Made by a program: the position numbers and the translations under genes | Shown: one piece after another, positions 16,152-23,252 of the stretch | Position numbering within the stretch: position 1 is the stretch's first letter | Layout: the number at the start of each line of letters is the position of its first letter | Origin: Bacilli bacterium | GTDB lineage: Bacteria; Bacillota_I; Bacilli_A; RF39; UBA660 | Direction: 5' to 3' | Assembly: GCA_022793145.1 (NCBI GenBank) | Contig: JAAWCI010000036.1 | Coordinates: forward strand, 1-30,953 | Length of the DNA stretch: 30,953 nucleotides | The notes under the pieces: model-generated | The model's input: only the letters and a program-made list of their open reading frames with translations | Told to the model about the DNA's origin: nothing | The model's database searches: none

Positions 16152-16406
16152 CTATTCACTTTTTAATTCTTTTAAATATCTTTGTCTAGTTGATTCTCCT
16201 CCTCTTAAATGACGAATCTCTTTATGATATTTTAGTATCGCATCCACTTCTTGAAACAAGGCAAAATCTATGGATTTCAATCGCTCATGTAAATCTTTAT
16301 GAACAGTACTTTTTGATACCTTAAACTTTTTTGCTATCTCTCTTACGGTTTCTCTTGTTTCTAATATATAAGAAGCCTCTTTTTTAATTCGTTCTTCCTT
16401 ATACAC
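16152..16406 (-). CDS. spoIIID: Sporulation transcription factor SpoIIID
   Basis: SpoIIID is a small DNA-binding regulator in the mother cell that modulates sigma-E genes and helps switch to sigma-K. The 84-residue product matches the family along its length: ILETRETVREIAKKFKVSKS (helix-turn-helix, about 14-33), TVHKDLHERL and IRHLRGGESTRQRY. It begins with GTG, supported by AGAGGTG 7 nt upstream. A TATATACT element lies about 20 bp before the start. It forms an operon with mbl. Confidence 0.95.
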   Translation of the reverse strand: MYKEERIKKEASYILETRETVREIAKKFKVSKSTVHKDLHERLKSIDFALFQEVDAILKYHKEIRHLRGGESTRQRYLKELKSE

Positions 16407-16422
16407 AATCTAACACCTCTTA

Positions 16423-16435
16423 CTTTAAGTATATA
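16423..16435 (-). promoter_or_regulatory. Possible spoIIID promoter element
   Basis: The reverse strand reads TATATACTTAAAG, nearly identical to TATATACTAAAAG upstream of spoIID (18131-18143). Both genes are sigma-E-dependent in B. subtilis, so this could be a mother-cell -10 region. The match to the sigma-E -10 consensus is only partial, and an upstream GGTATA is the only -35 candidate. Confidence 0.3.
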
Positions 16436-16456
16436 AAATAAGCATGCCTTTATACC

Positions 16457-16480
16457 GAAAAAAAGAGCAAATAGCCCTTA
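16457..16480 (-). terminator. spoIIQ terminator
   Basis: On the minus strand AAGGGC-TATTT-GCTCTTTTTTT forms a 6-bp stem (one G-U pair) with a 5-nt loop and a T-run. It begins at the spoIIQ stop codon and separates it from spoIIID. Confidence 0.75.
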
Positions 16481-17116
16481 TATTTCACTAATAGATTTAT
16501 CATAGTAATTTTCAGGGTTTACAGTTTGACCTTTAATAATAAGTTCTAAATCTAAATGACTACCCAAATCTTTAGCAATGTTATTTGTGCCACTCTTTCC
16601 TAACACAGTTCCTTGTTGAATTTTGTCTCCTTTTTTTACACTAATTTCGCTTAGACTACTATAAATACTAATCATTTCATTACTATGTTCTATCTCTACA
16701 ATATTTCCAAGTAAAGAATCTTCTTTTATGTCAATTACTGTGCCATCTAATATAGCAACAACATCAAAGCCATCTTTTCCTCCATAACTGATTCCACTAT
16801 TCTGTAAATAAGTATTCTCATGATAAAGTATAGAGTTAATTTGAGTATCTGCTCCACCTTGATAATCATAATAGTTTTTTACAATTTTAATCTCTTTATC
16901 AGTATATGGCCTTATAAATTTTGTTTCATCTCCCACAACTGGGATATCCTCACTAAAAATAGTATCTGAAACATAAGTTGGTCTATCTTTTTCATTATCT
17001 TTAAATGAATCTTTTGATAAAGTCCCCTCTATTAAAAATATTGTACCTAATATAAGAAATACTGCTGAAACATAGATTCCATATAATACTGGTTTTTTTA
17101 ATCTTCTATTTGTCAT
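16478..17116 (-). CDS. spoIIQ: Forespore membrane protein SpoIIQ, degenerate M23 domain
   Basis: SpoIIQ sits in the forespore membrane and binds SpoIIIAH of the mother cell to form the engulfment channel. The 212-residue product has one N-terminal transmembrane helix (about 9-29) and a C-terminal M23/LytM fold (about 105-205). Zinc ligands are largely lost. In the HxxxD position the histidine is K114 (D118 kept), and the HxH motif is H187-L-D189. It is therefore unlikely to be an active endopeptidase, as in Bacillus SpoIIQ and unlike clostridial forms with intact ligands. The start at MTNRRLKK is set by AGAGGTGAG; the frame extends 10 codons upstream. It follows spoIID by 47 bp and has a sigma-F-like promoter. 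Confidence 0.88.
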   Translation of the reverse strand: MTNRRLKKPVLYGIYVSAVFLILGTIFLIEGTLSKDSFKDNEKDRPTYVSDTIFSEDIPVVGDETKFIRPYTDKEIKIVKNYYDYQGGADTQINSILYHENTYLQNSGISYGGKDGFDVVAILDGTVIDIKEDSLLGNIVEIEHSNEMISIYSSLSEISVKKGDKIQQGTVLGKSGTNNIAKDLGSHLDLELIIKGQTVNPENYYDKSISEI

Positions 17117-17134
17117 TTTTCTCACCTCTATTTT

Positions 17135-17164
17135 AAGTGTGAGCAAAAATAAAATTTTTTATAC
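17135..17164 (-). promoter_or_regulatory. Sigma-F-like promoter of spoIIQ
   Basis: Between spoIID and spoIIQ the reverse strand reads GTATA (17160-17164), a 15-bp spacer, then GCTCACACTT (17135-17144). The forespore sigma-F consensus is about GYATA, 15 bp, GGnnAnAnT; all but one key base fits. spoIIQ is a known sigma-F gene in B. subtilis. The -35 overlaps the spoIID stop codon. Confidence 0.45.
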
Positions 17165-18090
17165 TATTTTTTTAAATTTTTAATAACAGTTCCTTGATAA
17201 TAATGTTTTAAGATTTGATCATATTGATAACCTTCCTTTGCCATTCCATTCGCACCATATTGACTCATTCCTACACCATGTCCATATCCTTTTGTTGTGA
17301 TATGTACAGAAGCAGAATTTTGAACAATTGTAAAAAAGGTTGATTTTAAATTTAATTTTGAAAAAACACTTCCAGCGTCCATTATTACACCATTAATAGA
17401 AAGTTTTTTTACCCTACCACTAGATGTAGAATTTAAAATTTTTATATTTAATTGCTCTTGATATGGCAAACCTAATTTTTGATAAAATTCTTTTAATTCA
17501 AAATCATACTCAACCTGATAAACAGGTGAAACTTTTTCATCCCATTTTGATTCAACACTTACCAAATAAGGAAGCTGTTTTGAAAAAACCTCTCCACTAT
17601 TTTCAGTAACCCCTACAGAAGTAGAGAAAAAGAAAGCTTCAATTACTTTATCATCATAAGCAACATATTCCCCTTTTGTGTCGTTCACAACTTTTTTTAT
17701 TTTATTATTTCGCTCTTCAAATTTATCTTTCCATTTTTCTTTTCTCTCTTCTTCATTTATATACACTTGATTACTTACAGTATCCACAACGTCAAAATCA
17801 TTTTTTGCTTCCATCTTTTTCAATACATATGTCCTCGCTGCTACTGCTTGGGCTTTCAGAGCTTCTTCTTCAAAATTTATTGGCATTTCACCAGATAATA
17901 CACCAGCAACATATTCTTCTAATGGAACTTCTTCAATAATATTCTTCTCTTCTCGCTTTACTTTCACATAAGTATTTTTACCATATTCAAAAAACAAATT
18001 ATTCTCATTCTCTTTTAAAAATAAAGTTAAAACCAAATAAGGTAAAAAAAGTAACAAAAGAGTAATAACCGTTATTTTCATTAATTTCAT
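17164..18090 (-). CDS. spoIID: SpoIID, peptidoglycan lytic transglycosylase
   Basis: SpoIID cleaves glycan strands lacking stem peptides at the septum during engulfment, with SpoIIP and SpoIIM. The 308-residue protein has an N-terminal membrane anchor (about 4-26). The conserved catalytic region is VPLEEYVAGVLSGEMP, with E68 the expected catalytic glutamate. ALKAQAVAARTYVLKKM follows, then TSVGVTENSGEVF and the C-terminal GYGHGVGMSQYGANGMA block. AAAGGA lies 8 nt before the ATG. Its usual upstream neighbour murA is absent; a serine hydrolase gene precedes it. Confidence 0.95.
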   Translation of the reverse strand: MKLMKITVITLLLLFLPYLVLTLFLKENENNLFFEYGKNTYVKVKREEKNIIEEVPLEEYVAGVLSGEMPINFEEEALKAQAVAARTYVLKKMEAKNDFDVVDTVSNQVYINEEERKEKWKDKFEERNNKIKKVVNDTKGEYVAYDDKVIEAFFFSTSVGVTENSGEVFSKQLPYLVSVESKWDEKVSPVYQVEYDFELKEFYQKLGLPYQEQLNIKILNSTSSGRVKKLSINGVIMDAGSVFSKLNLKSTFFTIVQNSASVHITTKGYGHGVGMSQYGANGMAKEGYQYDQILKHYYQGTVIKNLKK

Positions 18091-18130
18091 AGTATCATTC
18101 CTTTGTACTTATTTTATTATCTTTCTATTT

Positions 18131-18143
18131 CTTTTAGTATATA
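18131..18143 (-). promoter_or_regulatory. Possible spoIID promoter element
   Basis: TATATACTAAAAG on the reverse strand, 40 bp before the spoIID start, matches the motif before spoIIID in 12 of 13 bases. A TCGACA lies 18 bp upstream of TATATA, so a vegetative promoter reading is also possible. Confidence 0.3.
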
Positions 18144-18166
18144 CAAATTTCTCAAACTTTTTGTCG

Positions 18167-18189
18167 AAAAAAAGAGCTATTTCGCTCTT
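18167..18189 (-). terminator. Terminator of the serine hydrolase gene
   Basis: AAGAGC-GAAATA-GCTCTTTTTTT on the minus strand: a 6-bp perfect stem, a 6-nt loop and a T-run. The last three codons and stop of the hydrolase gene are inside the hairpin. Confidence 0.8.
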
Positions 18190-19439
18190 ACCATAATTTT
18201 CACATTCTCATTTTTTTGAATTGCTTCATAATATCGATTTACTAAATATGCTTTCAAAGTTATTTTAGTTAACATAGTTTGATATATTGTTAATGCTTTG
18301 AGATATCCCTCTGGTTTTTTCGGTTCCCCTTCTTTAATCGAATTTACAAGTATAGAATTATGAATTCTATTAATAGGGTCAAATACTGCAACAGAGCCAG
18401 TAAATCCTTGGTGTGCAAAACTACCTGTTGCGTATTCATTTGGCACAAAAGTTTGATCTAGTCCTAATGGATGCTTTTGATAAATTCCAGCATACCCTTT
18501 GTTATTTTGTTTCGCATTTGGATAAATAATCGTCCCTGCTAACTTTGAATAATTTACATTTTGAACTTGAAAAAGATTACTCGCTAGATGTTTTAATCCT
18601 TCAGAAGTAGCAAATAACCCCGCTGATCCTACAGCTCCCCCTAATAAACGAGCTTTAGGATCATGAACCAAACCTTCAGAATTTCCATTTCCTGCTATTT
18701 GATATTTCTTCCTATCTGGGTGAAACATTGTTTCTTCTAATCCCCAAGGGAGCAATAAATATTCATTCATAATTTCTTCAAAAGTTATAAATCTTCCTAA
18801 TTTTTCACTTACTACTTTTTCTAGAACCTTAGATAATACAATAAATCCAAAATCCGTATAATTATTATAAGAGAAATCAGTATCTGAAACATAAACTGTT
18901 TCTAAAATCTTTAAAGCTTCCTCTTCTGTTCTTCCATCAGTTACGCATCCATCTGTTTTAATTGTTCCAGACATTTTTAAAACTTGCTCTACTGTATAAT
19001 CCCCAAGAGAATCAAATCTAGAATCCAAATCTTTTATCTTATCTTCTCCTCTTAGAAAACCTTTTTCTATCAAAGAAAATGTTAACACAAATGTATATAG
19101 TTTTGTAATAGATGCCAAATCAAAAACAGTTTTTTCATCTATTTCTACTTGTCCCTCATAATTTGTAGTGCCTCCAAATATAGTAATCGAATATGTCCCA
19201 TCTAAATTAGGCAGATAAATGCAACTAGAAAGACCGCTTATAACACGATTTGTTAAATGAATAAATTTACTTGAATTTTCTATTAAATCTTTCGTTACAA
19301 CTTCTAAAGTCTCATGAACCCCATAATCCTTTTTTATAACTTTTCTTACTTCTTCTTTCATTCTCTTCATTTCTTCTCTATCAAAGGTAGAACCATTTTT
19401 CATAAGAGTTTGTAATATATTATTTAATTTTTCCTCCAT
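18177..19439 (-). CDS. Serine hydrolase of the class C beta-lactamase/PBP family
   Basis: A 420-residue member of the beta-lactamase/transpeptidase-like fold; relatives include esterases, D-Ala peptidases and PBP4*-type proteins. The active-site residues are clear: S110-x-x-K113 (DLASITKLYTF), Y191-x-N193 (FSYNNYTDFG) and H343-x-G345 (FAHQGFTGS). GGAVGSAGLFATSEGL is a family landmark. There is no signal peptide, so it may act in the cytoplasm, perhaps on recycled wall fragments. That is inferred from its place among envelope genes. GGGTGAAA precedes the ATG. It shares an operon with the YwzB-like gene and rpiB and occupies the place where murA normally sits. Confidence 0.88.
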   Translation of the reverse strand: MEEKLNNILQTLMKNGSTFDREEMKRMKEEVRKVIKKDYGVHETLEVVTKDLIENSSKFIHLTNRVISGLSSCIYLPNLDGTYSITIFGGTTNYEGQVEIDEKTVFDLASITKLYTFVLTFSLIEKGFLRGEDKIKDLDSRFDSLGDYTVEQVLKMSGTIKTDGCVTDGRTEEEALKILETVYVSDTDFSYNNYTDFGFIVLSKVLEKVVSEKLGRFITFEEIMNEYLLLPWGLEETMFHPDRKKYQIAGNGNSEGLVHDPKARLLGGAVGSAGLFATSEGLKHLASNLFQVQNVNYSKLAGTIIYPNAKQNNKGYAGIYQKHPLGLDQTFVPNEYATGSFAHQGFTGSVAVFDPINRIHNSILVNSIKEGEPKKPEGYLKALTIYQTMLTKITLKAYLVNRYYEAIQKNENVKIMVRAK

Positions 19440-19451
19440 AAAAATTTCACC

Positions 19452-19649
19452 CTATATAAATCTTGAATATGAAAAAAAATCATATAAAAAATTAACTATT
19501 AAATAAGACAATCCCATACTAAGCAGAAAATACAATAATCTTGCTTGGTAATGTCTGTTTTTCTTAAACACTCCATTTATATTCAGACTATCAAGCGCCC
19601 AAATAGATAGAGGTACAACTATTATATATAATATTGTTTTAGTTGTCAT
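19452..19649 (-). CDS. DUF1146 family (YwzB-like) small membrane protein
   Basis: A 65-residue protein with two hydrophobic segments. It has the DUF1146 pattern WALDSLNINGVFKKNRHYQ between the helices, followed by ARLLYFLLSMGLSYLIVNFL. In B. subtilis its homologue YwzB is encoded just before ywmB-murA-spoIID, so its place here, two genes before spoIID, is conserved. Function is unknown. The start at MTTKTILY is chosen because GAGGAA lies 6 nt upstream; an ATG four codons earlier has no room for a ribosome site. It overlaps rpiB by 11 bp. Confidence 0.85.
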   Translation of the reverse strand: MTTKTILYIIVVPLSIWALDSLNINGVFKKNRHYQARLLYFLLSMGLSYLIVNFLYDFFSYSRFI

Positions 19650-20085
19650 AGTATTCCTCATAATCTCTTATTTTATTTATTCTTCTAAGATGCCTTTCTC
19701 CTAAAAATCCTGTACATAAAAATACATTTATAATTTCTTCCATTTCATGAATAGACATCTTAGAACTTAAAGCTAATACATTAGCATTATTATGTTCTCT
19801 AGACAGTTTTGCTTCTTCTATAGAGCACACTTTGGCACACCTTACACCTCTTACTTTATTACAAGCAATGCTCATTCCAATACCAGTTCCACAAAGTAAA
19901 ATTCCATAATCTATAATTTTTTTAGAAACGGCTTCCCCTACTTTAAAGGCATATTCTGGATAATCAACCATTGTATCATCGTTGGTTCCATAGTCGAAAA
20001 CTTCATACCCATTTTGATTTAAATATTTTATTAATTCCTCTTTCACTTTTACTCCATGATGATCTGTTGCTATTGCTATTTTCAT
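19639..20085 (-). CDS. rpiB: Ribose-5-phosphate isomerase B (RpiB/LacAB family)
   Basis: RpiB interconverts ribose 5-phosphate and ribulose 5-phosphate in the pentose phosphate pathway. The 148-residue product has the family length and motifs: the N-terminal phosphate-binding ATDHHG (D8, H9), the catalytic cysteine C65 in LLCGTGIGMSIACNK and the REHNNANVLAL segment. LacA/LacB of galactose metabolism share these features, but no lac genes are near. GGAAGGGA precedes the ATG. A broken gene lies just upstream in the same direction and may once have been co-transcribed. Confidence 0.93.
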   Translation of the reverse strand: MKIAIATDHHGVKVKEELIKYLNQNGYEVFDYGTNDDTMVDYPEYAFKVGEAVSKKIIDYGILLCGTGIGMSIACNKVRGVRCAKVCSIEEAKLSREHNNANVLALSSKMSIHEMEEIINVFLCTGFLGERHLRRINKIRDYEEYYDN

Positions 20086-20097
20086 TTTTATCCCTTC

Positions 20098-20667
20098 CTA
20101 TTCTCTATAATATTGTTTTAATGTTTTTACAAGTTCTGCCCCTTTTTCACTAAGAGACAGATTATGATTAGAAGCTTCTACCATAATTTTTGAGTTGCTA
20201 AATCATCTATTTTTCTTATTTCTTCTCTAGATATAAAAGGATCATCTTCAAAATAATAAATTCAAATTGGAACCCAACATCGAAAAATTCCTCCAAAGCC
20301 CATCTTCTAGAACGTAAAAATAAATCCACTAATAATAATTAGTCTCCTAAACTTCTTGCCAGTAATATTTCCATCTGCTCATGTTAATACTTTTTTGAAA
20401 TTATTTCTAGAATTTCTTGTCTTTCTAATCCTATCGTACTACCAAATTCAAGAGATATAAAAATCAAATTTTCAACATTTGGATGCCTACTTACAATCAC
20501 ACCAAGATTACTATCCATTGATAAATTAAATATACTTGATGATAACTAATAAAATCGATTCTTTCCATAATAAAATTCCTAATACCATCTTTTCCCATTT
20601 TAGAAAGAAACAGATGCTCACTTCTCAAAGGTACTACTGACATTCATGGTATATAAATCTTTTCCAC
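20098..20667 (-). pseudogene. Decayed gene, perhaps an alpha/beta hydrolase
   Basis: This 570-bp stretch fills the gap between rpiB and the Fem genes and has gene-like signals but a shattered frame. An extended -10 promoter and AGGAG lead to GTG at 20665-20667. Peptide pieces then appear in shifting frames: MEKIYIP, a stop, MSVVPLRSEHLFLSKMG; MDSNLGVIVSRHPNVE; EQMEILLARSLGD, a stop; EDDPFISREEIRKIDDLATQ; and MVEASNHNLSLSEKGAELVK ending TLKQYYRE. I count at least three frameshifts and two in-frame stops. The order of pieces suggests a hydrolase with a C-terminal catalytic histidine, but this identity is weak. Confidence 0.6.
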
Positions 20668-20685
20668 TTTCTTGCTCCTACTTTT

Positions 20686-20694
20686 ATTATAACA
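20686..20694 (-). promoter_or_regulatory. Extended -10 promoter of the broken gene
   Basis: The reverse strand reads TGTTATAAT, a perfect -10 with the TG extension. It diverges from the Fem promoter 33 bp away. Confidence 0.5.
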
Positions 20695-20726
20695 GCATTT
20701 TGTCAAAAAAACTATATGTTTATCAA

Positions 20727-20755
20727 TTGACTATCTATGCATTTCTGTTTATACT
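20727..20755 (+). promoter_or_regulatory. Promoter of the FemABX cluster
   Basis: TTGACT (20727-20732) and TATACT (20750-20755) are separated by exactly 17 bp, close to the vegetative consensus. The first Fem gene starts 23 bp further on. No other promoter is seen within the cluster. Confidence 0.8.
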
Positions 20756-20778
20756 AATAATAGAAAGTGTGTGAAATT

Positions 20779-22002
20779 ATGAAACTATATGAATTAACAG
20801 AACAAGAATTTAGAGAATTTTTAAATACACATCCTTTAAAAAGTTTTTTACAAACACCTGAAATTGCTAAAATAAAAGAGAAAGAAGGATGGAAAAAGTA
20901 TTATGTTGGCTTAAAAGAAAATGGAAAAATTTTATGTGCTACTATGATGCTATCAGCTGGAAACTTTTTTGGGAAAAAAGTATTTTATGCTCCTAGAGGA
21001 GTTTTAATCGATTTCGAAAATCAGGACCTTTTAAAAACATTTTTTATAAAGTTAAAAGAATTCATAAAGCTTCATAATGGTTACGTTTTTCGAATGGATC
21101 CTTATTATAGTTTCATTGAACGTGATATTGATGGGAACATGAAAGATAATGGATTTAACCATACCAATACTTTAAGATATTTAGAAAAACTTGGCTTTCA
21201 CAAAGTAAAATATTCTGAACAAATGGAATGGTTATTTGCACTCGATATTGAAAATAAATCTATAGAAGAAATTAGAAAAGGATTCAAGGCCAATACTAGA
21301 AATATTTTAAACAAAGTGTTAAAATCTAATATTAAGGTTCGTGAACTTGACTATGAGGAATTAAACCTATTTAAAAAATTAACAGAGGAAACAAGTAAAA
21401 GAAAAGACTTCCAAGATAGGTCTTTATCTTATTATCAAAATATGTATCAAACTTTTAAACCACTTAATCAAATAAAAGTTTTAATTGCAGAAATTCATTT
21501 TCCAGAATATATAAAAAATTTAGAACAAGAAAAAATAACCATTTCTTCAAAATTAGAAACACTTTCTAATGCAAAAGCAAATGATGGAAAAAGAAAAGAA
21601 CTTCAGGTTTCTTTAAATAGCATTACAAAAAAATTAGAAGACGCCATCAAAATTCAAAAAGAAGTTGGAGACAATTTAATTCTTTCAGGTGCTATGTTTA
21701 TGCTGTTTGGAGATGAAGTTATCTATTTATTTAGTGGAAATTATAAAAAATATATGAATTTTAATGCTCAATATTTAATTCAATGGGAAATGATAAACTA
21801 TGCAGTCAAAAATCATTATAAGCGTTATAACTTTTATGGAATTACTGGAAACTTTGATAAAAATAACAAAGACTATGGAATGTATGAATTTAAAAAAGGA
21901 TTTAATGGTTATGTAATACAATTAATTGGTGAATTGCAACTTCCAATCACCTATCACTATAAATTGCATCATCTTTTATCATTTATCCGAAAAACCAAAT
22001 AG
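20779..22002 (+). CDS. FemABX-family peptidoglycan bridge aminoacyltransferase, first of three
   Basis: Fem enzymes use aminoacyl-tRNA to add amino acids to the lysine side chain of lipid II, building the interpeptide bridge. The 407-residue product has the two GNAT-like lobes and, between them, a helical coiled arm at about residues 242-297, a hallmark of the FemA/MurM group. Conserved pieces include KKVFYAPRGVLIDFE, FRMDPY, ANTRNILNKVLKSNI, FNAQYLIQWEMINYAV and YNFYGITGNFD. The start at MKLYELTEQEF follows GTGTGTGAA, a weak ribosome site shared with the next gene. The amino acid added cannot be predicted. Confidence 0.9.
   Translation: MKLYELTEQEFREFLNTHPLKSFLQTPEIAKIKEKEGWKKYYVGLKENGKILCATMMLSAGNFFGKKVFYAPRGVLIDFENQDLLKTFFIKLKEFIKLHNGYVFRMDPYYSFIERDIDGNMKDNGFNHTNTLRYLEKLGFHKVKYSEQMEWLFALDIENKSIEEIRKGFKANTRNILNKVLKSNIKVRELDYEELNLFKKLTEETSKRKDFQDRSLSYYQNMYQTFKPLNQIKVLIAEIHFPEYIKNLEQEKITISSKLETLSNAKANDGKRKELQVSLNSITKKLEDAIKIQKEVGDNLILSGAMFMLFGDEVIYLFSGNYKKYMNFNAQYLIQWEMINYAVKNHYKRYNFYGITGNFDKNNKDYGMYEFKKGFNGYVIQLIGELQLPITYHYKLHHLLSFIRKTK
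21754..21806 (+). repeat. Long direct repeat shared by Fem genes 1 and 2, first copy
   Basis: These 53 bases recur at 22992-23044 with one mismatch. They encode the conserved MNFNAQYLIQWEMINYAV segment. The near-identity, higher than in the rest of the genes, points to recent duplication or gene conversion. Confidence 0.7.
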
Positions 22003-22019
22003 AAAAGAGTGTGAAATGT

Positions 22020-23252
22020 ATGAAATTTTGTCAATTAAAAGAGCAAGAATTTAGAGAATTTTTAAATAACCATCCTCAAAAAACATTTTTACAAACGCCT
22101 GAAATTGCTCAAATAAGAGAAAAAAGTGGATGGAAAAAATATTATGTTGGTGTAAAGGAAAATGATACTATTATATGTGCTACTATGATGTTATCTGCTG
22201 GAAACTTTTTTAGAAAAAAAGTATTTTATGCACCTAGAGGGGTCTTAATTGATTATGAAAATGAAACTCTTTTAATTTTCTTTTTTAAAGAATTAAAAAA
22301 GTTTATCAAAAAAAATCAAGGTTATGTATTTAAGATGGATCCTTATGTTGAATTAATTGAACGCAATGTCGACGGGAATATCATAGAAAACGGATTTAAT
22401 CATACTAATATTGTTACTCACTTACAAAATATTGGCTTTTTAAAAACTAAATCTGAACAAGCTAATCTAATGTTCGTCCTTGATATCAATGGGAAATCAT
22501 ATGAGGATCTAAAGAAAGACTTTAGATCAAGCACAAGAAATATGCTGAATAAAGTTTTAAAATCAAATATTAAAATACGCGAATTAGAGTATGATGAACT
22601 GCATTTGTTTAAGAAGCTAACAGAAGAAACAAGTGAAAGAAAGCATTTTGGAGACAAATCTTTATCCTATTATCAAAGCATGTATCAACTTTTCAAACCC
22701 CTAAATCTAATTAAATATCTAATTGCAGAGTTGCCTATAGAAGAGTATATTGCTCATTTAGAAGAAGAAAAGAATTCTATTCTAAATAAATTAAATTTGC
22801 CTATAGAAGAACGAGCTAACAGTAAAAAAATTAAAGAGTATGAAACCTCTTTAACAAACATTGAAAAAAAATCAAAAGAAATCAAAAAAATACAATCAGA
22901 GGAAGGAAATATATTAATTCTCTCTAGTGGAATGTTCTTACTTTATGGAGATGAAATTATTTATTTATGTAGTGGAAATTACAAAAAATACATGAATTTT
23001 AATGCTCAATATTTGATTCAATGGGAAATGATAAACTATGCAGTTAATCACAATTATAAGCGATACAATTTTTATGGAATTACAGAATTCAAAGATAAAC
23101 ATCATAAAGATTATGGAATGTATGACTTTAAAAAGGGTTTCAATGGGCGAGTTGTTGAATTGATTGGGGGATTTGAACTTCCTATTACAAAACATTATTA
23201 TTTACATAAACTTTTATCTTCAATTAAAAATATTGGAAAGGGTAATCATTAA
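22020..23252 (+). CDS. FemABX-family aminoacyltransferase, second of three
   Basis: The 410-residue product is a close paralogue of the preceding protein, sharing most of its sequence and the same coiled arm (about residues 240-298, IEEYIAHLEEEKNSILNKL onward). Shared landmarks are KKVFYAPRGVLIDYE, SSTRNMLNKVLKSNIKIREL and YNFYGITEFKDKHHKDYG. It follows the first gene by 17 bp with a near-identical leader before the ATG, supporting a tandem duplication. The two may add successive residues to the same bridge, as FemA and FemB do in staphylococci. Its stop codon overlaps the next start (TAATG). Confidence 0.9.
   Translation: MKFCQLKEQEFREFLNNHPQKTFLQTPEIAQIREKSGWKKYYVGVKENDTIICATMMLSAGNFFRKKVFYAPRGVLIDYENETLLIFFFKELKKFIKKNQGYVFKMDPYVELIERNVDGNIIENGFNHTNIVTHLQNIGFLKTKSEQANLMFVLDINGKSYEDLKKDFRSSTRNMLNKVLKSNIKIRELEYDELHLFKKLTEETSERKHFGDKSLSYYQSMYQLFKPLNLIKYLIAELPIEEYIAHLEEEKNSILNKLNLPIEERANSKKIKEYETSLTNIEKKSKEIKKIQSEEGNILILSSGMFLLYGDEIIYLCSGNYKKYMNFNAQYLIQWEMINYAVNHNYKRYNFYGITEFKDKHHKDYGMYDFKKGFNGRVVELIGGFELPITKHYYLHKLLSSIKNIGKGNH

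Noticed and set aside
22418..23195. Minus-strand frames inside Fem gene 2
   Set aside because: Shadows of a well supported FemABX gene with no start signals.
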